NCBI RefSeq assembly: GCF_000685015.1 | Contig: NZ_BAYA01000006.1 | Span: forward strand, 1 to 64,000 | From: Paraburkholderia bannensis NBRC 103871 | GTDB lineage: Bacteria > Pseudomonadota > Gammaproteobacteria > Burkholderiales > Burkholderiaceae | Direction: 5' to 3' | Length of the DNA stretch: 64,000 bases | Part shown: positions 24,002-32,108 of the stretch, one piece after another | Layout: each line of letters starts with the position of its first letter | How positions within the stretch are numbered: the stretch's first letter is position 1 | Position numbers and translations under genes: made by a program | Notes under the pieces: model-generated | Told to the model about the DNA's origin: nothing | Databases searched by the model: none | Seen by the model: the letters and a program-made list of their open reading frames with translations, nothing else

Positions 24002-26362
24002 ATGAGCACGAACTGGCGCCCCTTCACGCGCGACCCCAGCCTGCGCGGCGCGCCCGGGCCCGCCTACACGCGCCCGCGCACGCTGCTGGCGATCCCGCTG
24101 CTGGGCGTACTGGTGCTGGTGCTGCTGTGGGCCGTGATCTTCACGCGCCTCTCGGTCGAAAAAGAAGCCACGCTGCGCGAGGCGACCGCCTCTGCTGCCA
24201 TCCTGTCTGCGGCGCTCGAACAGCACACCGTCAAGGCGATCCACCAGGTCGACCAGATCACGCGCTTCGTAAAGTACGAGTTCGAGAAGTCGCCCGATCA
24301 TTTCAATCTCGCCACCACGGTTGAAAAAGGCGTGGTGCAGAGCGACTCGCTCGTGCAGGTGTCGATCATCGACGAGCACGGCAGGCTGGTCGCCAACACC
24401 GCCGACCCCAATCCCAAGCCCATCGACCTCTCCGATCGCGAGCACTTCAAGGTGCACGAGCACGAGAACGACGACCAGCTCTTCATCAGCAAGCCCGTGC
24501 TTGGCCGCGTGTCGGGCCACTGGACTTTGCAGATGACGCGCCGCCTCAACCATCAGGACGGCTCGTTCGCGGGCGTGGTGGTGGTCTCGGAAGATCCCGG
24601 CTATTTCACGAGCGACTTCTACAACAACGCGGCGATTGGCCGTGACGGCGTGATCGCCGTGATCTCGGACACCGGCGCCGTGCTCGCGCGCCGCACCGGC
24701 AACGCCGACCGCGCAGCGGGCGCGTTCTCCGCCAGCGGCAGCTACCCGATCTCGGAGCATGTGTCGGGCACCTACGTCGATCCGATCGATCACGTGACGC
24801 GCATCGTTTCCTATCGTCATATCGACGGCTATCCGCTTGCAGTGCTGGTCGGTCTTTCGCAGGCCGAAGAATTCGCCGACTACAACCACACGCGCGACGT
24901 CTACCTGATGATGGCGACGTTCATCTCGCTCGCCATGCTATCGTTCTTCGCGGTGGCGACGGGCCTGATCGGCAAGCTGCTCGGGCGCGAGCGCGAGATG
25001 TCGCAACTCGTGCAGTACGACCTGCTCACCGGCCTGCCCAACCGCTACGCCACCTTGCAGCGGCTGCGCCACGAAGTCTCGCAGCCGGGCAACCTCGGCA
25101 AGCTCGCGATTCTCTTTATCGACCTCGACAACTTCAAGACCGTCAACGACACGCTCGGCCACAACGCGGGCGACATCGTGCTGCAGATGAGCGCCGCGCG
25201 ACTCGCCGATGCCGTGGGCGGCGCGGGCACGCTCGCGCGCATCGGCGGCGACGAGTTCGTGGTGATCGTCAAGGGCGACGAGATCGAGAAGCGCGCGAGC
25301 ACGCTCGCGGAAACCACCAACGCTGCCTTCACGCATCCGTTCGACGTGCGCGGCAGCGCCTTCGTGCTGCACGCGAGCACCGGCATTGCGCTGTTCGCCG
25401 TGGCGCACGAAAGCGAAATCGACCTGCTGAAAAAAGCCGATCTCGCGATGTACGCCGCCAAGGAAGCGGGCCGCAACTGCTTCCGCTTCTACTCGCCGCA
25501 GCTCGCGCATCGCGCCGATCATCTGATGAAGTGGGAGCAGCAACTGCGCGTGGCGCTGGCCGAAGGGCAACTGTTCCTCGCCTATCAGCCGAAAATCGAT
25601 CTGCGCCGCCGCTGCATTACCGGCTTCGAGGCGCTGGTGCGCTGGAACCATCCGCAATACGGCCTGATTCCCGCCAGCGAATTCATTCCGGTGGCCGAAT
25701 CGACGGGCCTGATCGTGCCGGTGGGCGACTTCGTGATCCGCACCGCCTGCGCGCAACTGGCGCTGTGGCAGCAGCAAGGCTTCGAGACGCTTTCGCTGGC
25801 GATCAATATTTCGGCGGTGCAATTCTGGCGTGGCGACCTCTACGAAACGATCTCGCACGCCATCGAGGAAACCGGCATCGCCGCGCACAAGCTCGAACTC
25901 GAAATCACCGAGACCGCGATGATGGAGTACCCGGAACTGGTCTCCGAAAAGATCTTCGCCTTGAAGCGCCTGGGCGTGCGCGTGGCGCTCGACGACTTCG
26001 GCACGGGATATTCGTCGTTGTCCTACCTGAATCGCTTCGCGGTGGACACGCTCAAGGTGGATCGCTCGTTCGTGCAGGCGATTCCCGCCGATCGCAGCGT
26101 GTGCGTGATGGTGTCGGCGATCGTCAACCTGGCGCGCTCGCTGGGCCTGACCGTCGTGGTGGAAGGCACCGAGACCGAGGAACAGATCGCGTGGCTCGCG
26201 GCGCTGGGCCCAATCGAGGCGCAAGGCTTCCTGTTCTCGCGCCCCGTGCCGGTGGAAGGCGTGCCCGCGCTGATCGAGCGCTTTGGCGTGTGCGGCGCGT
26301 CGCCCGACGACGCCGGCGAGCAGCGCAACGAACGCCTGAGCGACGCGCAGCAATCGCGTTAA
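24002..26362 (+). CDS. Membrane-bound GGDEF/EAL cyclic-di-GMP signalling protein
   Basis: 786 residues from ATG 24002. A membrane helix (about residues 28-48) is followed by a large periplasmic sensor region of dCache type (about 50-290), a second helix (MMATFISLAMLSFFAVATGLIG) and cytoplasmic GGDEF then EAL domains. The GGDEF motif (about residue 415) is intact, but the inhibitory RxxD I-site is absent (GGAG instead). The EAL domain keeps its catalytic set: FEALVRW, EITETAMM, DDFGTGYSS, the VDRSFV lysine/aspartate and EGTETEEQ. It may both make and break cyclic-di-GMP; which activity dominates is not decidable from sequence. Confidence 0.93.
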   Translation: MSTNWRPFTRDPSLRGAPGPAYTRPRTLLAIPLLGVLVLVLLWAVIFTRLSVEKEATLREATASAAILSAALEQHTVKAIHQVDQITRFVKYEFEKSPDHFNLATTVEKGVVQSDSLVQVSIIDEHGRLVANTADPNPKPIDLSDREHFKVHEHENDDQLFISKPVLGRVSGHWTLQMTRRLNHQDGSFAGVVVVSEDPGYFTSDFYNNAAIGRDGVIAVISDTGAVLARRTGNADRAAGAFSASGSYPISEHVSGTYVDPIDHVTRIVSYRHIDGYPLAVLVGLSQAEEFADYNHTRDVYLMMATFISLAMLSFFAVATGLIGKLLGREREMSQLVQYDLLTGLPNRYATLQRLRHEVSQPGNLGKLAILFIDLDNFKTVNDTLGHNAGDIVLQMSAARLADAVGGAGTLARIGGDEFVVIVKGDEIEKRASTLAETTNAAFTHPFDVRGSAFVLHASTGIALFAVAHESEIDLLKKADLAMYAAKEAGRNCFRFYSPQLAHRADHLMKWEQQLRVALAEGQLFLAYQPKIDLRRRCITGFEALVRWNHPQYGLIPASEFIPVAESTGLIVPVGDFVIRTACAQLALWQQQGFETLSLAINISAVQFWRGDLYETISHAIEETGIAAHKLELEITETAMMEYPELVSEKIFALKRLGVRVALDDFGTGYSSLSYLNRFAVDTLKVDRSFVQAIPADRSVCVMVSAIVNLARSLGLTVVVEGTETEEQIAWLAALGPIEAQGFLFSRPVPVEGVPALIERFGVCGASPDDAGEQRNERLSDAQQSR

Positions 26363-26389
26363 AAAGGGCAGCGCGCCGCGCTGCCCTGT
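26363..26389. terminator. Bidirectional intrinsic terminator
   Basis: GGGCAGCGCG / CGCGCTGCCC stem preceded by A residues, between the GGDEF/EAL gene and the convergent deacetylase gene. The T-run on the plus side is weak. Confidence 0.7.
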
Positions 26390-26404
26390 CGCTATCGATA
26401 ACGC

Positions 26405-27433
26405 TTATCGCGACCTTCCCCCCATAAAGCCGCCGAAGAACGCACGCGCGTTGTCTTCGAGGCTTTCGAGGTGGTAGCCGCCCTCCTGCACGATCACCGA
26501 CGGCAGATCGAGCGCGCCAATCGCCTGCCCCAGCTTGCCGAAGCCTTCGGTGCTCACCGCCACCTTCGACTGCGGATCATCCTTGTAGATGTCGAAGCCG
26601 AGCGCGAGCACCAGCGCATCGGGCTGGAAGCGCTTGAGCACGCGCAGCGCCGCGTCCACCTGGTCGAAGAACTGCGCCTCGCTCGCACCGTGCGGCATCG
26701 GCAAGTTGACGTTGTAGCCTTCGCCCTCGCCCGCGCCGCGTTCTTCCTCGTAACCCGCGACGACCGGATAGAAGTTGGTCGGGTCGCCGTGGATCGAGAT
26801 ATAGAGCACGTCGTCGCGGCCGTAGAAGATCTCCTGCACGCCCTGGCCGTGGTGCATGTCGGTGTCGAGGATCGCCACGCGCTTGAAGCGGCTGCGCAAC
26901 GACTGCGCCGCAATCGCCGCATTGTTCAGGTAGCAGAAGCCGCCTGCCGCGTCGGCGCGCGCATGGTGGCCGGGCGGGCGGCTGATCGCATAGCTCTCGC
27001 GTGCGCCTTCGTTCACGCAATTAGCCGCCGCCAGCGCGCTTTGCGCCGACCAGTACGCCGCGCGCCACGTGTTCGCGCCGACCGGGCAGCTGCCATCGGC
27101 GAGGTAGCGCGCCGCCTGGGCCAGCACGCCGCGCAGCGGGTTCGGCTCGCGCACGAAGATGTTCGACATCACTTCGTCGCCCCAATCGTCGGGCATGCGC
27201 TTCCAGTCCGCGTGCGCCTCTTCCAGGAAGCGCAGGTAGTTCATGTCGTGCACGGCCGCGAGCGGCGCCGTGCCGAAGTCGGCCGGCTCGCGCACGTCGA
27301 AGTCGAGCGAGCGCGCCGCCGCAACGAGGCGCGTGGCGCGCTCGGGCACTTCCTGCGGCTCGCGCATCTGGCCGCGCGAGAGATAGGTGCGCGGGTGGTG
27401 CAGCAGCTGTTCGGGATGGAACCACGTCTTCAT
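26405..27433 (-). CDS. Histone deacetylase family / acetylpolyamine amidohydrolase-like
   Basis: 342 residues from a start preceded by AAGGAGA. The zinc-dependent deacetylase core is complete: ISRPPGHHARAD (catalytic histidines), GGFCYLNNAAIA, AILDTDMHHGQGVQEIF (zinc Asp and His), ISIHGDPTNFYP, LALGFDIYKDDPQ and the QEGGYHLESL Tyr motif. Length and motif variants fit the bacterial acetylpolyamine amidohydrolases (AphA/AphB, about 341-345 residues), which deacetylate acetylputrescine or acetylcadaverine. It is the last gene of an operon with an amidohydrolase and a transporter, supporting a catabolic role. Confidence 0.88.
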   Translation of the reverse strand: MKTWFHPEQLLHHPRTYLSRGQMREPQEVPERATRLVAAARSLDFDVREPADFGTAPLAAVHDMNYLRFLEEAHADWKRMPDDWGDEVMSNIFVREPNPLRGVLAQAARYLADGSCPVGANTWRAAYWSAQSALAAANCVNEGARESYAISRPPGHHARADAAGGFCYLNNAAIAAQSLRSRFKRVAILDTDMHHGQGVQEIFYGRDDVLYISIHGDPTNFYPVVAGYEEERGAGEGEGYNVNLPMPHGASEAQFFDQVDAALRVLKRFQPDALVLALGFDIYKDDPQSKVAVSTEGFGKLGQAIGALDLPSVIVQEGGYHLESLEDNARAFFGGFMGGRSR

Positions 27434-27469
27434 AGTTTGTTCTCCTTGCGTTTTTCTGGCAGCACTCGG

Positions 27470-27502
27470 GCCGCAATCAGGCCGCAATCAGGCCGCAATC
27501 AG
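27470..27502. repeat. Three perfect 11-bp tandem repeats at a gene end
   Basis: GCCGCAATCAG occurs at 27470-27480, 27481-27491 and 27492-27502. The last copy contains the stop codon of the M20 amidohydrolase gene (minus strand, 27499-27501), and the others fill the gap before the deacetylase gene. Confidence 0.95.
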
Positions 27503-28758
27503 GCAGCCACGGCCTGCGGCACGCGCACGCCCGCGCGCGCGGCGACCGCGTTGAGCAGCACGTTGGTGCCCGCCGTCACGTCTTCGGGCAGCGCGTCTTC
27601 CGCTTCGTTGTGCGAGAGGCCGTCGACGCACGGGATAAAGACCATTGCCGTCGGGCAATAGCGCGCGAGGTGAATCGCGTCGTGGCCCGCACCGCTCACG
27701 ATGCGCTCGTTCGAGTAACCGAGACGCTCGACCGCATCGGCGACCAGCGCGACGCAGGCCGGATCGAACGGCGTCGCCGGGCTCGTCCAGCAATGCGCGA
27801 TGCTCGTGCCGAGCCCGCGCGTGCCGCCCACGGCCGCGCACACCGCGCGCAGGTCACGCTCCATCGCATCGAGCTGGGCATCGTCGGGATGGCGCAGGTC
27901 GACCGTGAAGGTCAGGTTCGCGGCGATGGTGTTGCGCGACGAATTCGCAATCTGCATCTGGCCGATCGTCACAAGACCAAGCGGTGCGTAACGCGCCATC
28001 ACGCGCTCGATTTCCAGCGCCATCTGCGCCGCGCCGAAGAAGGCGTCCTTGCGATAGCGCATCGGCGTCGTGCCCGCGTGCGCCGCCACGCCCGTCACGT
28101 TGACGTCGAACCAGCGGATCGCCTGGCCGCCCGTGACCACGCCGATCGTCGTGCCGTTGGCTTCGAGGATCGGGCCTTGTTCGATATGCGCTTCGAAGTA
28201 GCTGTCGACGGCCACGCCTTGTACCGGCTTCGTGCCGCGCGCGCCGCACGTATCGAGCGCTGCGCCGAGCGTCACGCCATCGGCGTCTTCGCGCGCGAGG
28301 GCGTCGTCCAGCGTCATCGCGCCCGCGAACACCGCCGAGCCCAGCATCGCAGGCGTGAAGCGCGCGCCCTCCTCGTTCGTCCACGAGCAGATTTCGATGG
28401 GCTTTTCCGTGGTCGCGTTGACGTCGTTGAGCGCGCGCACCACTTCCAGCGCCGCCAGCACGCCGTAGACGCCATCGAAGCGCCCGCCTTCCGGTTGCGT
28501 GTCGAGGTGGCTGCCCATCAGCACGGGCGCGGCGTTGGCATCGGTGCCCGCGCGCCGCGCGAACAGGTTGCCCACGGCGTCCGTCCACACCGTCATGCCC
28601 GCTTCGCGGCACCAGCGCGCGAATAGTTCGCGGCCCTGACGGTCTTCTTCGGTGAGCGCGAGGCGGCGCACGCCGCCGCCCGCCGTCGCGCCGATGCGCG
28701 CCATTTCCGTGAGGCTCACCCACAGACGCGGGCCGTCGATTTGCAAGAGGTCTTTCAT
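27499..28758 (-). CDS. M20-family Zn hydrolase (allantoate/N-carbamoyl amino acid amidohydrolase)
   Basis: 419 residues. Hallmarks of the hydantoinase/carbamoylase group are GSHLDTQPEGGRFDGVYG (first metal His and Asp), SWTNEEGARF (Glu pair), EAHIEQGPILE, the dimerisation-domain segment VTGVAAHAGTTPM and the late IPCVDGLSHNEAE histidine. By family it hydrolyses ureido or N-carbamoyl groups, such as N-carbamoyl-beta-alanine or allantoate, in the cytoplasm. It lies between the MHS transporter and the deacetylase; exact substrate unknown. Confidence 0.9.
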   Translation of the reverse strand: MKDLLQIDGPRLWVSLTEMARIGATAGGGVRRLALTEEDRQGRELFARWCREAGMTVWTDAVGNLFARRAGTDANAAPVLMGSHLDTQPEGGRFDGVYGVLAALEVVRALNDVNATTEKPIEICSWTNEEGARFTPAMLGSAVFAGAMTLDDALAREDADGVTLGAALDTCGARGTKPVQGVAVDSYFEAHIEQGPILEANGTTIGVVTGGQAIRWFDVNVTGVAAHAGTTPMRYRKDAFFGAAQMALEIERVMARYAPLGLVTIGQMQIANSSRNTIAANLTFTVDLRHPDDAQLDAMERDLRAVCAAVGGTRGLGTSIAHCWTSPATPFDPACVALVADAVERLGYSNERIVSGAGHDAIHLARYCPTAMVFIPCVDGLSHNEAEDALPEDVTAGTNVLLNAVAARAGVRVPQAVAA

Positions 28759-28807
28759 CGGTTGTTCCGTTTAGATCGAATCATGGGTTGCGTGCAGGCA
28801 CGCAGAT

Positions 28808-30133
28808 TCAGTGCGAGCTCAGCGCCCGGGTCGCGGCTTCGTCGTGCGCGTGCTGGCTGCGGCGCGCGTCGAGCGCGACGATGCACAGCAGCGAGATCGC
28901 CGCGAGGCACGTGTAGAACACGGCGAGCGGCCACCACTGCCCCGCGTAGCGATGCGCGAGCCAGGTGCCGACGAGCGGGGTCAGGCCGCCCGCAATCGCG
29001 CCGCACACCTGGTACGACAGCGAGATCGCGGAATAGCGCACCCGCGTGGGGAACACGCCCGACACAAAGCCCGCGATCACCGAGTAGTAGCTCGCCATGC
29101 AGACCACGGCGATGGCGATGCCCACCACCATCGGCACGACATGGCCGCTTTGCACGAGCACGAACATCGGATACGGCGAAAGCATCGCGCCAATGGCCGC
29201 GAGCTTGAGGAAGCGCGCGCCGCCCAGACGCTCGGCGAGCCACGCTGCAAGCGGCTGCGAGAAGAACTGGATGAAGGCGACGACGAACAGGCAGTCGAGA
29301 ATCATCGAGCGCGTGATGCCGACGTACTGCGTCGTGTACGCGATCATGAAAGTGTTGGTGAAGTACACGCCCGCGATGCCGATGGTGTTCGCGCCGATGC
29401 ACAGCAGCACGAGTCCCCAGGACGAGCTGAACACTTCGGCAATCGGCAGCTTGGCGGTGCGGCGCTGATCCTTGAGCTGCTCGAACTCGGGCGACTCGTT
29501 CACGCCAAGTCGAATCATGATGCCGACGATCAACAGCACGGCGGAAACGAGGAACGGCAGGCGCCAGCCCCACGAGAGGAAATCAGCCTTGTCGAGCGAG
29601 GTGACCGAGCGGAACGCCAGCAGCGACAGGATCAGGCCCGCAGGCGAGCCCAGTTGCGCGAACGAAGCGAAGAAAGTGCGGCGGCCTTCGGGCGCGTGTT
29701 CGCCGGCCATCAGCACGGCGCCGCCCCACTCGCCGCCCACGGCGATGCCCTGCACCACGCGCAGCAGCACCAGCAGCACGGGCGCGAGCGCGCCTACCTT
29801 TGCGTACGACGGCAGCAGCCCGACGCACACGGTCGCCACGCCCATCATCATGAGCGTGGTCATCAGCGCCTTCTTGCGGCCGATGCGGTCGCCCAGATGG
29901 CCGAAGATCACGCCGCCGAGCGGCCGCGCGAAAAAGCCCACCGCGAACGTGGCGAACGAGGCCATCGTGCTGACGAAGCGGTCTTCCGACGGGAAATACA
30001 GTTCGCCGAATACGAGCGCGGCGGCCGTGGCGTAAATGTAGAAGTCATACCACTCGATCATCGTGCCGATGAACGCCGCGGCGGCGGCGCGTACGGGCTG
30101 CCGGGCGGTAGCGTGGGGTTGGGGGCTGGCCAT
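28808..30133 (-). CDS. MFS transporter, metabolite:H+ symporter (MHS) family
   Basis: 441 residues with 12 hydrophobic helices. Typical MHS signatures: AAAFIGTMIEWYDFYIYATAAALVF, FFARPLGGVIFGHLGDRIGRKKAL, the RVVQGIAVGGEWGGAVLMAGEHAP motif and RLGVNESPEFEQL. The ribosome site AAGGAGA sits 8 nt before the start. MHS transporters import small organic acids, betaines or similar solutes with protons. As first gene of the operon divergent from the LysR gene, it probably brings in the compound processed by the two hydrolases. Confidence 0.93.
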   Translation of the reverse strand: MASPQPHATARQPVRAAAAAFIGTMIEWYDFYIYATAAALVFGELYFPSEDRFVSTMASFATFAVGFFARPLGGVIFGHLGDRIGRKKALMTTLMMMGVATVCVGLLPSYAKVGALAPVLLVLLRVVQGIAVGGEWGGAVLMAGEHAPEGRRTFFASFAQLGSPAGLILSLLAFRSVTSLDKADFLSWGWRLPFLVSAVLLIVGIMIRLGVNESPEFEQLKDQRRTAKLPIAEVFSSSWGLVLLCIGANTIGIAGVYFTNTFMIAYTTQYVGITRSMILDCLFVVAFIQFFSQPLAAWLAERLGGARFLKLAAIGAMLSPYPMFVLVQSGHVVPMVVGIAIAVVCMASYYSVIAGFVSGVFPTRVRYSAISLSYQVCGAIAGGLTPLVGTWLAHRYAGQWWPLAVFYTCLAAISLLCIVALDARRSQHAHDEAATRALSSH

Positions 30134-30262
30134 GGGTGAGTCTCCTTCGGGCGCGTGCGGTATTTGGTCTGGCTTTAATTCATGGCGAACGCGTCTGGGA
30201 AGTCAGTTGAAAGCGCGTTCGAGAGCGCATTCGCCATGCATCCTTTATCGCCAGCCATAAAA

Positions 30263-30310
30263 TATTAGTCAAATTTCGAGTTATTATTCTGCGCATAAAT
30301 TTGACTAATA
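30263..30310. promoter_or_regulatory. 14-bp perfect inverted repeat, candidate LysR operator
   Basis: TATTAGTCAAATTT at 30263-30276 and its exact complement AAATTTGACTAATA at 30297-30310, separated by 20 bp, lie midway between the divergent MHS transporter and LysR genes. The A/T-rich arms stand out sharply in this GC-rich region. LysR regulators usually bind such dyads and autoregulate. The nearest start codons are 130 bp (MFS) and 44 bp (lysR) away. Confidence 0.75.
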
Positions 30311-30353
30311 CCTCGGGCGCACGCGCGTCCATCCGGCGTTCTGGAGATCCCGC

Positions 30354-31304
30354 ATGCGCACCGACACCACCCGCTTTCTCAACGACCGGCTCGACTGGAA
30401 CCTGTTGCGCACCTATCTGGCGATCATGCAGGAGCGCAGCCTGAGCCGCGCCGCCGCGCGCCTCTACGTGACGCAGCCAGCCGTGAGCCAGGCGCTCAAG
30501 CGACTGGAGGACACGCTCGGCCGCAAGCTGATCGAGCGGCGCGGCCCGCATTTCGTGCCGACCCAGGCGGGCGAAGAGGTCTACCGGATCGCCAACGACA
30601 TCTACGGCAACATCTCGCGGCTGGAAACGGAACTGGACGAGCGCACGGCCGACATCACCGGCTCGATTCGCCTGCTCACGGTGAGCCGCATCGAGTCGCG
30701 CGTCTACGACGAATTTCTCGCGGAATTCCACGTCGCGTATCCGCGCATCGATTTGCAGATCGAAGTGATGCGCTCGACCGACATCATCTCGTCACTGCTG
30801 CAAAAGACGGCGACGGCGGGCCTGAGCCTGTGCCGCACGCCCGTCGACAAGCTGGAGATGCGCTGCTTCCTGCGCCAGCGTTACGCGATTTTCTGCGGCC
30901 GCCATCATCGGCTGTTCGGCCTGTCGCAACTGACGATGGAAGACCTGCTAGCCGAGAACTTCGTGTCGTTCACGAGCGACCAGATTGGCGACAGCCTCTC
31001 GCCGCTGACGGTGTTTCGCGACCAGCGCGGCTTCACGGGGCGCATCGTGGCGTCGTCGCCGAGCCTGGACGAAGTGCGACGGCTGATCTTCGCGGGCTAT
31101 GGCATCGGCTGCCTGCCGGAACACACGGTGCGGGACGATCTGGCGCGGCAGCGCCTGTGGCAGTTGCCGCCGGAGGAAGGTCTCGCGGACGTCGATATCC
31201 ACTTGCTGTGGCATCGCGAACGCAAGATGAATGCGGCCGAAGAAGCGTTCTTCGACGCGATGGAGCGCTGCATGCAGCGTTATGCGCTCGCGCAGCGCCT
31301 TTAA
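30354..31304 (+). CDS. LysR-family transcriptional regulator
   Basis: 316 residues with a GGAG ribosome site. N-terminal winged helix RSLSRAAARLYVTQPAVSQALKRLEDTLGRKLIERRG, long linker helix, then a substrate-binding domain (GSIRLLTVSRIESRVYDEFLAEF...). It faces the transporter/amidohydrolase/deacetylase operon across a perfect inverted repeat, so it most likely regulates that operon in response to its substrate. Confidence 0.94.
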   Translation: MRTDTTRFLNDRLDWNLLRTYLAIMQERSLSRAAARLYVTQPAVSQALKRLEDTLGRKLIERRGPHFVPTQAGEEVYRIANDIYGNISRLETELDERTADITGSIRLLTVSRIESRVYDEFLAEFHVAYPRIDLQIEVMRSTDIISSLLQKTATAGLSLCRTPVDKLEMRCFLRQRYAIFCGRHHRLFGLSQLTMEDLLAENFVSFTSDQIGDSLSPLTVFRDQRGFTGRIVASSPSLDEVRRLIFAGYGIGCLPEHTVRDDLARQRLWQLPPEEGLADVDIHLLWHRERKMNAAEEAFFDAMERCMQRYALAQRL

Positions 31305-31394
31305 AGGACGCCGCGCGAACGTTGTTCCAACAACGACTTCGGTGAAACGACGCGGTCAAAAGCCGCGGTTAAAAGCCGAGCTTGAGAGCTGCGC

Positions 31395-31853
31395 TTAATA
31401 CCCGCGCGCCAGCACCGCGACGCCGATCGTCACGATGCCCAGCACGAGGTTGACGACCACGAGGCGGCGCATCGAGCCGACCGCGCGCGCGCCGTCGGGC
31501 CACTTCTGCGCCTGCACCGCGCGACGGATGCGCGGAAAGAGCGCAAAGCGGATATGGCCGAACAGCAGCATCATGATGACGCCCAGGCCCGCCATCGCGT
31601 GCAGTTGCCAGGTGGCATGGCCGCCGCCGAACTGCATCAGCAGGAAGCCGCCGCTCAGCAGGATCGCGATGATCGCGATGCCCACCCAGTTGAAGAAGCG
31701 GCCGAACACCGACTCGATGAGCGGCAGCCGGAGTTGCGGCGAAAGATCTTCAAGCGCGGGGCGCAGGCAGAAATGCGCGAAGACCATGCCGCCGACCCAC
31801 ACGGCGACGCTCAGCAGATGCACAAACAGCGCGAGTTCGATCGCGTGACCCAT
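31395..31853 (-). CDS. CopD family inner-membrane protein
   Basis: 152 residues from MGHAIELALFVHLLSVAVWVGGMVFAHF; an upstream in-frame extension is not protein-like. Four hydrophobic helices with conserved HLLSVAVWVGG (His) and HAMAGLGVIMMLLFGHIRFALFPR (His) motifs place it in the CopD/DUF4149-like group, integral membrane proteins sometimes linked to copper or haem handling. No copper genes are adjacent. Convergent with the lysR gene. Confidence 0.83.
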   Translation of the reverse strand: MGHAIELALFVHLLSVAVWVGGMVFAHFCLRPALEDLSPQLRLPLIESVFGRFFNWVGIAIIAILLSGGFLLMQFGGGHATWQLHAMAGLGVIMMLLFGHIRFALFPRIRRAVQAQKWPDGARAVGSMRRLVVVNLVLGIVTIGVAVLARGY

Positions 31854-32108
31854 GCTGGTAATTCCTCGTACGTAAAAGTATCCGGCGCGAGCGCCCATGC
31901 GCTCATGCCCGCATCGCACGGACATTTCCATACGATTGGCGCGCGGCATTATTTCATGGCGCAGGAAGCTGCGTGCCGGATGTGTGCACACCGCCAGGGG
32001 CGTGCGCTGGCTGGCAAAGCGAACGGCCCTGCCCTTCTTTCAAAGGACACGGGCTGCTCTGGCTGGCTGCGTACTGCGGCAGCGACGCTTCAGGCGCTCA
32101 ATACACGC

